Shown here in pieces: positions 48,601 through 59,700 of a stretch of 64,000 nt of DNA. The position numbers and the translations under genes were made by a program. The notes beneath the pieces are model-generated. The model was not told the DNA's origin. It saw only the letters and a program-made list of their open reading frames with translations, and ran no database searches. Every line of letters starts with the position of its first letter. Position 1 is the first letter of the stretch. Origin of the DNA: Purshia tridentata (lineage: Eukaryota; Streptophyta; Magnoliopsida; Rosales; Rosaceae); contig QANT01005718.1 of assembly GCA_003254885.1 (NCBI GenBank), positions 1-64,000 on the forward strand, given 5' to 3'.

Positions 48601-49825
48601 TCTATTATTATGATGAATCAACAAAGAAACCATTTTCACATTTCATATTTCAGTGTTTCTCAACTTAAGTATAAAGACCTTGTCAAGGTTTACTAATGTT
48701 CTGTTTGTTGAATACCATTCAGAAACTATGTTATGTTGCTGCTGATTATGAAGCTGAGCTATCTAAAAATACCAAAGCATCATTTGAAGCTGCTGGAGAA
48801 GGTTGGTTTACTCTTTCAAAAGAGCGGTTTCAAACGGGAGAGATCTTATTCCAGCCACAACTTGCAGGATTGTAAGTAGTACTCTGCGCTATATTTATCA
48901 AATTGATGCCTATGAGTGGTTCAGTTCTGATCTTGAGCATGGATTCTAAACTTATCAATCATGGTTTCTGTCCAATTTTACCATTTACCTTATTAGGAAT
49001 ACAGACTTCACAGGGTAACTGTGTTTAAAATTAATAAATACCATATTTGGTATAGGCGTACTATGGGGTTGCACCAGGCTGTTGCACTTTGTATGGACCA
49101 TTGCCATGATGCAGAACTAACGGATGATGATGCTTGGTTCAAGACAGTAGTATTGTCAGGAGGCAGTGCATGTTTACCAGGACTCGAAGGTATCAAGCAA
49201 CCTGTTTCTATCTTTTGTGACAAAAATATGGACTGAGATGGGCATCTTACTAATCCAGCGGCCTTAGAGATTTGAGAAAAGGATGCAATTTACTATTGAG
49301 AATATTAACCTCTACCTTTTTTCCCTACTTTTTTTATTCAGGAAGGTTAGAGAAGGAATTACATGGACTTCTCCCTCCATCCATGTCCAATGGAATCACA
49401 GTCATTCCCCCTCCATATGGTGCAGATACTGCATGGTTTGGGGCCAAGCTGATCAGCAATGTAAGCCCTGTCTCTATCTCAATAAATCGTTTGGATGCAC
49501 AATTCAAACATACAAAACTGCACATATTTCAGTTCCAAAACATCTTTGAAAGAAACCTTTGGTTGAATAGCATATAGGTTCAGTTGGTTGTAATCATATG
49601 ATCCCTCCACAGCTATCATATTACAGGTCTTCTATACAGTTTGTCTTTTAGAACATTATCAGATATTAAGTTATGGCTTTCTTCATGTGACTTGGAGTTG
49701 CAATTGTTCACATTCTGCTTAATATAATTTACTTGGTAATAATACAGTTGAGCACCTTCCCTGGTCCTTGGTGTATGACAAAGAGGCAATACCGGCAGAA
49801 GTCTAGAGTCAAGCTTATGTGGTGA
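45654..49825 (+). CDS. ARP8: Actin-related protein 8, F-box plus actin-fold fusion
   Basis: Twelve exons keep phase: 45654-45976, 46369-46454, 46560-46630, 46798-46865, 47167-47228, 47396-47493, 47924-48005, 48164-48306, 48723-48871, 49056-49189, 49342-49460 and 49748-49825, giving 470 residues. An F-box covers ~38-81 (LDRIPTELLMQILRLVGPKD ... CKAWKGL). An actin fold follows, with the phosphate-loop-like DGGSGYCKFGW from ~136 and later SGGSACLPGL and PPPYGADTAWFGAKL. The end, RQYRQKSRVKLMW, matches Arabidopsis ARP8 (At5g56180) as remembered, also about 470 residues. Arabidopsis ARP8 has been reported in the nucleolus; an SCF ubiquitin-ligase role through the F-box is plausible but not shown by sequence. 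An in-frame ATG at 45621 would add 11 residues; 45654 was preferred because it best fits the homolog's start. Exon 4 contains ten consecutive T, coding for part of HFFF. Confidence 0.95.
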
Positions 49826-50330
49826 ATACTTAACGTGAGTTATTAATTTGAGCCATTCTATGGCCTGTGTATGATACGAAGTGGTTATAGTCGAAGTCCA
49901 GGTTTCATTTCTTATAACTTCCCAAATAGAGGTTATATAGAAGAACAGTTTCTTATAACTTCCCAAAGAGAGGTCCTATAGAAGAACAAGTTGAAATTTG
50001 AGTTTTCTTATTGTATGTATTCTTCTTTTCTTTTCTTTTTTACTTTATTCGTCCTGGAATAAGAATTTTATTATGTAGCTAATCATAAATACCGCAAGCA
50101 TAATATGTCATACTGAGCGAATTGAATGTATAATGAGGCTTTCATGGGAATAATATTTGTACCAAGAGTATTTGTGGGTAGTGGGTACTTCCATTTTCCT
50201 TGGTTCAGAATTTTCAAACTTAGAGAGTATTTGGGACCTGATAATAAGCTTCAAATCCAGAGTTAATTGCATTGCAAACTTAATATAATAAAATGTGAAT
50301 AATCTATTGCCTTCCACTAAAAAATGTATG
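49826..50330. other. Convergent 3' flanks of ARP8 and PPR genes
   Basis: This 505-bp AT-rich stretch lies between two facing stop codons and should hold both 3' UTRs. Apart from a 41-bp tandem duplication it shows nothing else. Confidence 0.6.
49908..49989. repeat. 41-bp tandem duplication in the ARP8 3' flank
   Basis: Two adjacent copies, 49908-49948 and 49949-49989, share about 37 of 41 positions. Each begins TTTCTTATAACTTCCCAAA and ends with ATAGAAGAACA. The unit is probably in the ARP8 3' UTR. It looks like a local slippage duplication. Confidence 0.85.
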
Positions 50331-51974
50331 CTAAAATGCAGTGCTAACTTCAAGTTCATGAATGTCTAATTGTCTGTTTACCCTCTCCAACATCCTGTAG
50401 ATTTCTTTGTGCCTGCTATGGTTAATAGTCCCTGCTACAAACTCATGGACCACACCATCTATTTCGATGAAGCTCAATCCACGAGTTGTGTCCAAGTCAT
50501 TTTCTTTGATGATCTTCCTAATTTTAGTTGCACTTTCTTTTTCCCCAGCTTTAGCAAACATAAGTCCTGCAAGTTTATATCTGTCACCAGACAGTGGCTC
50601 AAGTTTAATTAAGTGCTTGAATGCATGGTTCCCTCTAATCAGGTCACCGTGCATTCTACAAGCACCAAGCAATGCACCCCATATAACCGAATTAGGTTGT
50701 TCCGGCAGTGACATGATGAGCTCTTCCGCCTCTGCCAGCCGCCCGGCACGGCCAAGAAGGTCGACCATGCATCCATAATGTTCAATGGACGGTGGTATCC
50801 CATAATCATGCACCATTTGATGAAAGTACTGATATCCCATTTCAACATACCCGGCATGGGAGCAAGCCGATAAAATAGCCACAAAAATTATTTCATTTGG
50901 GCAAGTTCCCTTAGCCACCATCTCATCAAAAAGTTGAAAACAGTTTTCAGCTTGTCCATGGATGGCAAAACCAGAAATAATAGCTCCCCATGAAACTATA
51001 TCTTTTTGTGGCATCTTCCTAAAGACTTCATAGCCATGTTGAATGCTGCCACATTTAGCATACATGTCTATAAGAGCAGTCCCCAGATTGATACTCATCT
51101 TAGCCCCAATTTTATCAGCATATGCATGTATCCATATCCCTTGGTCTAGTGCTCCCAAATTGGCACAGGCAGACAAGGAGCTCACTAGCGTTGATTCATT
51201 TGGAGAAAATTGGGAAGCCATCATCTTTCGAAACATGACTAATGCCTCTGCATACATTCCATTCTTTGTGTACCCTGCTATCATTGCACTCCAAGATGCA
51301 ACATCCTTTGCTACCATGTTATCAAAAATAGTTCTAGCCTTCTCCACTTGACCCTGATTGAGGTACCCAGAAATCAAAGAGTTCTTAGCAAGTGTGTTCT
51401 CTTCTGAGAACCCCGCTAGAACGCGTTCTGCACAAACCAAACTTTCTGATGAACTCGAGTACATATGGATCAGTGAGCTATGAATGTAAGTATCCGGCGG
51501 TATTCCAGCCTTAATTATCCGGCAGTGCACTTGTCTGCCTTCAAAGAGGGCATTCAGTTGGGAACATGCTTTGAGGACAAGGGTATAAGTGTAATTGTCT
51601 GGTCTCAAGCCATGTAGTAACAGCTTATTATAGAGCATCAGTGAATGATATGGGCACTTACCCAAAATGAATCCTCTCATCATTGTATTATAGGCAAATA
51701 CATCAGGACAAGATATTCTATCAAAAACTGATAAGGCATGGTGAATTTGTGACACTGTGACATACGACTGAAGAAGCCTCCCAGGGTTTGGAGGGCGGTG
51801 AAGGAGTCCTGACACAACTAGTTGAGCGTGCACTTGTCTTACTTCTTGGAAGTTGCAGCACATTTGAAGCAAAATCAGAGTGGTTGGCATTCTAACTGGA
51901 ATTCTTGAAGAGAAGAATGCTGAGTTGTTCTGCTTGGGAAGAGATGGAGGAGCAAGAGCAGCCATGGAGACCAT
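50331..51974 (-). CDS. PLS-class pentatricopeptide repeat protein, E subclass, no DYW domain
   Basis: The intronless gene encodes 547 residues beginning MVSMAALAPP. Tandem PPR motifs are clear, for example VFAYNTMMRGFILG, TYTLVLKACSQL, NSLISGYLNQGQVEKARTIF, SWSAMIAGYTKNGMYAEAL, DMYAKCGSIQHGYEVF and MVDLLGRAGRLAEAEEL. The mix of lengths is the PLS type. The C-terminal part (VIWGALLGACRMHGD ... RGLSFIEIDGVVHEFVAGTI) is the E/E+ module, and the protein stops before any DYW deaminase domain. PLS/E proteins usually act in mitochondria or chloroplasts, most often in site-specific C-to-U RNA editing together with a separate DYW partner. The N-terminus has few acidic residues and could be a targeting peptide. 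The RNA target cannot be read by eye. I do not recall a PPR gene at this spot in the collinear Arabidopsis segments. Confidence 0.92.
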   Translation of the reverse strand: MVSMAALAPPSLPKQNNSAFFSSRIPVRMPTTLILLQMCCNFQEVRQVHAQLVVSGLLHRPPNPGRLLQSYVTVSQIHHALSVFDRISCPDVFAYNTMMRGFILGKCPYHSLMLYNKLLLHGLRPDNYTYTLVLKACSQLNALFEGRQVHCRIIKAGIPPDTYIHSSLIHMYSSSSESLVCAERVLAGFSEENTLAKNSLISGYLNQGQVEKARTIFDNMVAKDVASWSAMIAGYTKNGMYAEALVMFRKMMASQFSPNESTLVSSLSACANLGALDQGIWIHAYADKIGAKMSINLGTALIDMYAKCGSIQHGYEVFRKMPQKDIVSWGAIISGFAIHGQAENCFQLFDEMVAKGTCPNEIIFVAILSACSHAGYVEMGYQYFHQMVHDYGIPPSIEHYGCMVDLLGRAGRLAEAEELIMSLPEQPNSVIWGALLGACRMHGDLIRGNHAFKHLIKLEPLSGDRYKLAGLMFAKAGEKESATKIRKIIKENDLDTTRGLSFIEIDGVVHEFVAGTINHSRHKEIYRMLERVNRQLDIHELEVSTAF

Positions 51975-53214
51975 GCAATGCTAACCTATAAAAAATGCTT
52001 CAGTAGCAGTTAAAAGGTCTTCTACACCTCACTATGAGCTCTCCACACATTCCCAATGGCATGAATTATCTAGAGCCATAGAAACATAGTGTCATAGTCC
52101 AAGCAACAGATAACATTACATAATTGGACATATATGGGCCGGCCCAGTATTCAAGTGAGGGAGCCCACCAGTACGAGGGAGAGAAAAAGTCCTTTTGAAG
52201 CAATTGTAACAGTACCACTGTCAATGGTCATGAGTCTGCAACCTGTGACATTCATTCAAAGTTTAAACTCACTTCTCATCTTCTTCTTCACTCGTCTTTC
52301 TCATCTTCTTCTCTCAGTCTATTAATTTACACGAGCCTCTCTCTCTCTCTCTCTGCCAAATGAATCAAAAAACTCCCCCTCCATCACTTGTTACCAAACT
52401 TAAAACAGACAGCAGCATTCTGCCTCTTTATCATACAATATAACATAAACACATGTAATATTACACAAAAAAACTTTATGGACAACAATCTGATCAATCA
52501 CTTCTGCCACACGTGTGGGTACCACAAAGGCTGGCACAGCACGGCTTTGGCCCTGGGTATTGGAAAGCCAGAAATACCTTGGAGAAAGAACACATCCGTA
52601 ACTGCAAAGAGGATTGAACATCTTCTAAGCTACCCAATACCTTCCATGTCTATTTTAATTTAATTTACTATCTACCAAATTATATAAAACATATAACAAA
52701 TTTTATTGATTACTAAAGTTTTAATATTTTGTATACAATCAAGACTCGGGAGGCTCAGCATATAATCGACTATGCCCGTAGGTCATTCATTGAAAGAGAA
52801 AATTATGACTGCTGAAAATTATTATCTAGAGCCACCGAAACTGAAGCCAAGCAACAAGTGAGATGAAGATGATTGCATCTGCCATCTGGGCCCCATATTA
52901 CACACTCCAGCTCATTTGACACATAATTGGAATTTGGTCTTTCAACGCGTATAATGAACAACTCTTGAGGTTAATATGATTTGCAGTATACAGCTGTCAA
53001 GGTAGTGCACAAAAGTACACTTAAATGCTTAACCCCAATAATAGGGGATGAGAAATACAAAATGATACATTGAGTTAAATAGAAAACATCTTATTACAAC
53101 AATATTAGCTCTAGCACAATAGTGAGAACATGGCTGAAAACCTGATGAATGAAAAAATTGCAACTCTCTCACAAGTCTAAGAATATACTAATTGGCAGAA
53201 AATGGTGTGCACAT
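51975..53214. other. Upstream region of the PPR gene and 3' flank of the LORELEI-like gene
   Basis: The first ~250 bp are the PPR leader and promoter and carry a double site II palindrome. A CT microsatellite lies at about 52336-52356. The remainder is AT-rich, with the 3' UTR of the LORELEI-like gene at its right end. No further gene is supported. Confidence 0.55.
52135..52146. promoter_or_regulatory. Double site II element, perfect palindrome TGGGCCGGCCCA
   Basis: TGGGCC is followed directly by its reverse complement GGCCCA, giving a 12-bp perfect palindrome 161 bp upstream of the PPR start codon. Site II elements (TGGGCY) are bound by TCP factors and are frequent in promoters of plant genes for organelle and ribosome biogenesis, which fits a PPR gene. 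Confidence 0.65.
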
Positions 53215-54758
53215 TCATAGTAACCGGAACAACAACACTAGGAAACCCGCTGTGAGCATCAGCAATGGTGATGGATTGGATGTGGTATGAACTCCATTTA
53301 CATCATTGGCCGACACTGATGGTGGTAATGCAGGGCACGCGAGACCTTGCTTCCCCTCGCGGCACTCATTGGCAAAAAGTCCAGGTGGGTAGTTTCCGTA
53401 GAGGTTAATGTAGCTGAACATAATTGAAGCGCATTCATTTGTCAAGTCATTCAACACATCTGTATAAGGGCAAGCCAATTCCTTAAATGCAGCACAACAC
53501 TGCTTAGCAGGATACCGCGGTCCCTTGCACTGGCTTGTGATAATAGTGTAGTTCAAAAACTCAAAGTTCACTGGACAACCTGCAGAAAACAGAAGTCAAA
53601 TTCTCATTAGAAAGAAATATAAAAAGAATCATGTAGAAAATAATGCCCAATAGAGGATTAAGTTTCTATACAACCCAGAGCCAAAAAGAGCCCTAGTGTG
53701 AAACAATAAGCTTCTAAGTGATGCAATCTGGTTTAACTGAAATCATGTTCTCATTTTGTATTTTCTTTTTTTCTGTGTCATTTATAATTCTTAAACATGC
53801 TTGCTTGCCTTCCATCCCTCTCCAAAACATAAGTTCCTTCTATCTATAATTTCCAAATCAATATAAAAAGTAGAGGGGCGTCAAATAGCAACACCACTTT
53901 TCAATCATCATATGGGCAACCCAATGGTATGAAAGGATGCAAGGTGCAGCATAATCAAGTTGCAGAACATCAATGCATTAATTGCTTGGCTTCAAATTGA
54001 AGTCCAATTTCAAGCTTCTCTTTTTTTCTTATTATAATAGCTATGTGAGTTCGAAAGTAAAGTAAATCTGGGTATATTATATCCGCAGATGTATAATGAA
54101 CCATCTAGCACTTGCAAATACTATTCTGGGAAAGATAGCCCAATTTAGTCACTTAATATTGATTTCACTCTAGTCAATTGATTTCTCAAAACCAGTTTGA
54201 CATGAATTTGACTAACCATAAACTAAAATAACAGAAAAGAATCTGAAACAGAAAACGATGAGCAGTTGATTATTAATGGGTTATCCTAATTAAGCCCATT
54301 CCATCAGCCTCCAATAACAGATCATCTAGCACGGAGACAGCACATATCGTCCAACACAGTATAATTGAAGCCAGAAAAAACAATCAAATAGGCGTTGCCG
54401 AAAACTAGCACTTGCATACTAATTTATAGAGTTAATATTTAGGACCTAAAAAGAAAAACAATAATTTTTCAGAGATGGGTGTGAAGGAAATGAAACCTTT
54501 CTTGGCCTGCAGTAGGTTCCGACCGATAGAAGCCTGAGATTCAAAGATACCATCTGCAGTGACAGACAGAACAAACGAAAGTTTAGAGCTTTATGAATCT
54601 AAGCTTGTTTGAGTCTAATGCTACAACATATATACAAACAATATGTCAAGTTGAGCAATACCTGAAATGGAACTGGGAGAAGAAGAAGCAGGGAGACCCA
54701 TACATAAGAAGAAGAAGAGAATAGCAAACCAGAAGCAGAAGCTCTGATTCAACACCAT
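53215..54758 (-). CDS. LLG1: LORELEI-like GPI-anchored protein
   Basis: Three exons, 54662-54758, 54497-54553 and 53215-53579, join in phase to give 172 residues. Residues 1-~24 are a hydrophobic signal peptide. After a variable stretch containing IGRNLLQAKK comes the domain CPVNFEFLNYTIITSQCKGP ... QCCAAFKELACPYTDVLND ... CASIMFSYINLYGNYPPGLF ... CREGKQGLACP, with all eight family cysteines. The end is a small-residue stretch and a hydrophobic tail (LLMLTAGFLVLLFRLL), a GPI-attachment signal. LLG1 proteins chaperone FERONIA-type receptor kinases from the ER to the plasma membrane and act with them as co-receptors for RALF peptides. The length fits (Arabidopsis LLG1 about 168). Synteny suggests At5g56170, LLG1; the choice among LLG1-3 and LORELEI rests on that and overall likeness. 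Confidence 0.93.
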
Positions 54759-56731
54759 GCTTTCTGGGTTCTTGGAGATCACAAAGAGAAACCAGGAGAG
54801 AGATCTTTGATCTCTTTTTCTCGACAAATAGTGCTAGTTTTCCCACTAACTTTTGTTTCTTTTTTCTTTTATTTGTTCAGTTATTCTTTTTCAGGAAATA
54901 AAAAAACTTGAAGCTTTAAATACACACACTTACTCGCAGTGTTTTCCTTTTCTTTTTCTTTTTCCTTTTTTCGTTTGCAATACTTAACAGGCTAATATCT
55001 ACAGGAACAGTCGCCGTTGATTGATAATGGAGTACAGCAGAGCATGATAAGCGAAAACTGGTTTCTTTTCTTCACGAACTCGTCAGCAGACTCAGTCACT
55101 CAGCACCCCTCTTTCTGTCCGTTATTTTATTTTTTGGCCGTTTCCCATTTGATTTTTAATTTTGTTTCTTTCAAAGTCGTGGGGGCAGTGGGTAGTGGGT
55201 ACTATTGTCTTTGTGTAGTAATGTTTCACAAGCATGAATCTAGGAAGATCCAATTTTTATTAAAGTATAAAAGTGTTTTTTTAACTAGTGTTTTCCGTCT
55301 TTGCCAATTGGCATTTCATCAATACTCAATTTTTGAACATTTTACTAAATTCACTGAATGATTTAAGTTGGATGGACCGATCATTTTATTTTATATAATA
55401 TGGAGAAAGGGATTTGAAGTTGTACTCCAACAGAGAAATATCACTACATCAACAATTAATTGATAAGTTAAATCAATTTTAATTGGGTTATGCAAAATGC
55501 TAATAGAACATTCAACATCCTAAATTGTTTTTGTTGGTGGTTTTGGATGTCACGTTTCTTCCAAAATGGCCAATATGCTTTTATCTGTCTTAAAGGAATT
55601 GCGCGTTAGCTCAACATTTCCAACCAAATCCTGCTGTCACCACATACAAATATAATAAACTATTAATTTTAATAAAATAATGTGGTCCACCGTATCCGTA
55701 GCCAAGTTTCTTTGCTTTTTACATCCTGAAAATGGCTTGGAATGCATACATTTACTTATACATCGGCTCAAAGGAATATGATTTCAGAAATAGGATTTTT
55801 TGCATTTTTTATTACATTAAAAGTCAAAGCCATGTATCGTAATTCAACATGTAATCATTGTATACAACATACATCTCGCAAACTAATCGTGTGATAGTTT
55901 GTGAAAGAGTTGTTAGATACAAAAAAATTTCCATCAATTTGCATGATAACGATTTGAAGTTCTGATTTTGGGCAAGAAAGCTCGAGGACCCTATATTGTT
56001 CACCAGGCTCAGCCACCCGCATTTCAATAACAACTATCAACTAACATGGCGTCTGGAAGAAACTCTCACATTTCTTATGCTATGAAATCATGAATGAACC
56101 AAGTGGTCCTTTATGCTCTTGACTACAAGATAAATTAGTGCATCTCTGGATGGATATTGTAAATTTCTTTATATACATAACATTGGATCTACTCTAAGAA
56201 GAGTGGAATATCTTTCTTCGCTCCCGAACAAACATGCTAAGCCGCATTATACAAAATTTCATTAATTTTTCATTTTTTCATCTCTGCACTGTTTCAAAGC
56301 AGCAAAAGGTTACAGCCCATACCCTAAACGAGACTAGGAAAAAAAAAAAAAAAGAGGCGCGAGAGGAGGAGAAGTTGTATTTCAAGTGCCTGTTCCAAGT
56401 GTGTATTGCTTTAGTTGAACTTATTTCTTTAATGCATGTAGCTTGTCCCAATACGAGTCCTTACCTGTTCAACAAAATGGTCTCTTTCTCTGCATCAAAC
56501 AGATTATCAACAATGTCAGATTGGGCTCCACAAAACTAAAATCCATAACATGAACATGAGGTTGATAAGAATGTGCTTTTGTTTTTCCTTCTTGTTCGTT
56601 GCTTGATCGTATGTACTTATGTATCATTTTTCAAGAAGCTAACAATTTTAAATTTGTGCAAAATGTCATTTTCATTGAAAACAATGAGCACCACTAGCTA
56701 AACATCTATTCCCACATGCTTCCCCATGGGT
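54759..56731. other. Upstream region of the LORELEI-like gene and intergenic DNA
   Basis: The part near 54759-55100 is the likely leader and promoter of the LORELEI-like gene; on the minus strand a weak TATA-like TATTTAAAG lies at 54914-54922. The rest to 56731 is AT-rich spacer ending in the 3' flank of the Sec14 gene. No gene was recognised. Confidence 0.55.
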
Positions 56732-59700
56732 TCAATGATCAAAATTCTGCATAAAAGGGGTATGATGTTCCAAGATTGGCAAAGCTTAATTTAGATATAA
56801 AGGTTACCACAGAAGTTACTGACATTTTTGCAAAGAGACTTACACGAAATTTAGAGTCTTCTAGATTCTCCAGCAACTTAGCAATCTCAAGTTGCTTTAC
56901 CACTGCAGCATGCAGCACCTGTAACAATAACATTAGAGTAAAAATTATTTTTACATGTTCAATTAATGGTTCAAAAAACAAATTACTAAAAGCAGTCAGC
57001 ATAGCTTACTCTTTTTGTTTGCTCAAGATCATATTCAACAGACTTAATCCTGTCCAAAGATTCCAAAAGCATCTGCTCCTTTTCTAAAGGAATCCCAACA
57101 GGCTTGTTGCTAAGTTCCTCGTATACTTTTTCTAGTCTTTGGAGACGCTGTAAACATGGAAGGACACAGTCTTCTTCGTTCACAGCTTCAGGCACTGGTG
57201 AATGGCTATCCGTGTTGCTTTCCACCAAATTACATGGATAAATGTTGTACTTCCTTCTCCAAAATTCAAATCGTAGAACATGAGAAAAGGGTATTAGTCT
57301 GGCCAAGAAAGATATCAACATTCTTGCCACACGAGGGAAATCCCTCCTCTCATTTTTATCCTTGACAATGCCTAACTCATGGTTACCTGAACTACCTGAA
57401 ACTGACATGAAGTTAGGAAATAAGCTGAGAGGGTAAGGTTGACAAGGGAATACCAGCTAATAGTTGAAAATTGAAATACCACTCTTCTTTTTCCATTTAT
57501 TTCCCATTTACAAAATGTTTAATCTGATATATCCTGTAGAAAGGGAAAATTGGTTGCCAAAATAAGATTAAAATAAAATTTACCTTCTGAATTCGATGTT
57601 GCCTCATGAGAAACATTCTCTGTACGGTAATTAAGTAATTGATCCTGATCATGTCCCTCTCCTTGATCACTTGTAACAGCTTTCTCAACCAGAGGAAAAT
57701 GATCATCACAACTGTAGTAAGCATTTGGATCTGATGCCTTGAAGCGTGTAAAAAAGATTATCAAAACACAGACCCACACATGTATGCATTACATATGTAG
57801 AACCATACAATCACTAAGAATCTGAATTTTAAAACTCACTTCTTCACCAAGTTCAGCCAAAAGAGGAAATGTAGAACTCCGTCCCAGTGAAGAACAAGGA
57901 TCATCAATATCTGACCCAGATTCTGCAATTGATATATCACTTGCTCTACCCTGATTAAAAAACAAAAAAGGAAAGGTGCTTACATCATCAATCTAAAACG
58001 GTGACACATCAAATACTACAAGTAATAATCGTGTGCTAACCTTCAGTGGGCGTATCTGAATGTAAGAGTTAAATTTCTGCTGTTCATTAGACACTCTGGT
58101 GATTTGCCTCACAAATGTTGCTTCACCATTATGCACAAGCTACAAATGAGAGAACTTAGGTTAATCTTCACTAATCAGTTCAATAACAAAATTCAAGCCT
58201 GAAACCACTAAAAAACTATATTTAAGAAAAGAGAAAAAATAAAAAGAAAAAAGAAAAAAAGATGATAACCTTCATTATATCGGTATCATTCCATGGACCT
58301 TTATTAGACCTAAGGCAGCCTCCTTCAGCAGAACATGTACATGATCCACCCAGGAAGTCTGGCAACTGACTGAAAGGAGATATATGTAACAATGAGATGA
58401 TGGGTATTTCCAAGGAAAATATTACAGAGAGTATAAGGTAAGCATACCTTGAATCAATGACTTCGAGTAGTTTAGACAATGATTTGGGATCCAGAACCTG
58501 GATTTTCAGATAATTAATACAACAATCAAGGCTGAAGGCTGTAGGAGGAGGAAAATGGGATACCACGACCTAGAAAAATATCCTTTACCTGTATCTTTGC
58601 AATCGTCTTTATGTCAAGAAATTTCTGTGCAGCAGGCCAAAGCATCTTCTTAAAGCCAGGACCAGCATTGACAATGTACATTCGGTGTAATGTCTGTATA
58701 TTGCAAAACAGTTAGACCAATACAGCTCTTGTAAACAAAATATTATCCCTTAGACAAAAAAAAAAAAAACAAAATTTATTTTCAGCTGATTCAGATACCT
58801 CAGGGTAGTAATTGGTGTCTATCCTTGACATTGCAGCCAAAAGATTTGCAGCAGTCCGGGAGAAATTTTTCATGCCCTGTATTCACGTAAAATCAATTTG
58901 CCAGTTAAAATTCTGAATATTAGCAGCCACAGCTAAGGCAAGCACCAACCTCGGATGAAAAAATTAAGATCCTACAGGAATCATAATTAAAAAAAATGGG
59001 GTTCCTATCCTTGCCCCCACCTCAACAACAATGATCTGGCATATCCCCATTGTCAGAATGGTATATATACACATCAGGGCCAAGTGTGATATCATAATAA
59101 AAATACATATAAATGAAAAAAAAAAATGTAATAATCACAGAATACTAATACTCTAAGCTGAGAGAAGCAAAAAAAATACTGAAAGACAATACTTTTCTTT
59201 GTTAATGACCAAAGTTATTTACAAATGCATTCCAGTGGAGGTCAGCATACCAAGCCTTGTACATCCAATATAGTTGTTGTTGAACATATCTGTTTCTTTG
59301 CTGCAATTGAACAAGCAGGGAATTTCTCCTGTAGAGCTCTCTCAAACTCTTGGACATGGTACTTTATGTATCTCTCTATACTGGTGATTTGCATAAGCCT
59401 ACTTGGATGAGCCTTTCCCAGTCGCTCAATGTAAACTGGCCTGCCTTCTTTATCAACCCCATGGTACCCTTGAGGGTAGTATTGCAATACTTCATCAAGT
59501 TCTTCAAATTCAAAATCCTTCATATTGATTAATATAATAAGGTGTTAGAGCCAAAAATAAAAAATAAAAAAAACCATAAATGAATTATCAAAGTATGTAC
59601 TTCAACTATACTACAACATTCTGCCTGTTATAATTCAGATGTTAGTACATCATCTGCCAAAGATGAAATTCAGTTTCAAGGTCTTGGTTCAATTTTTAGA

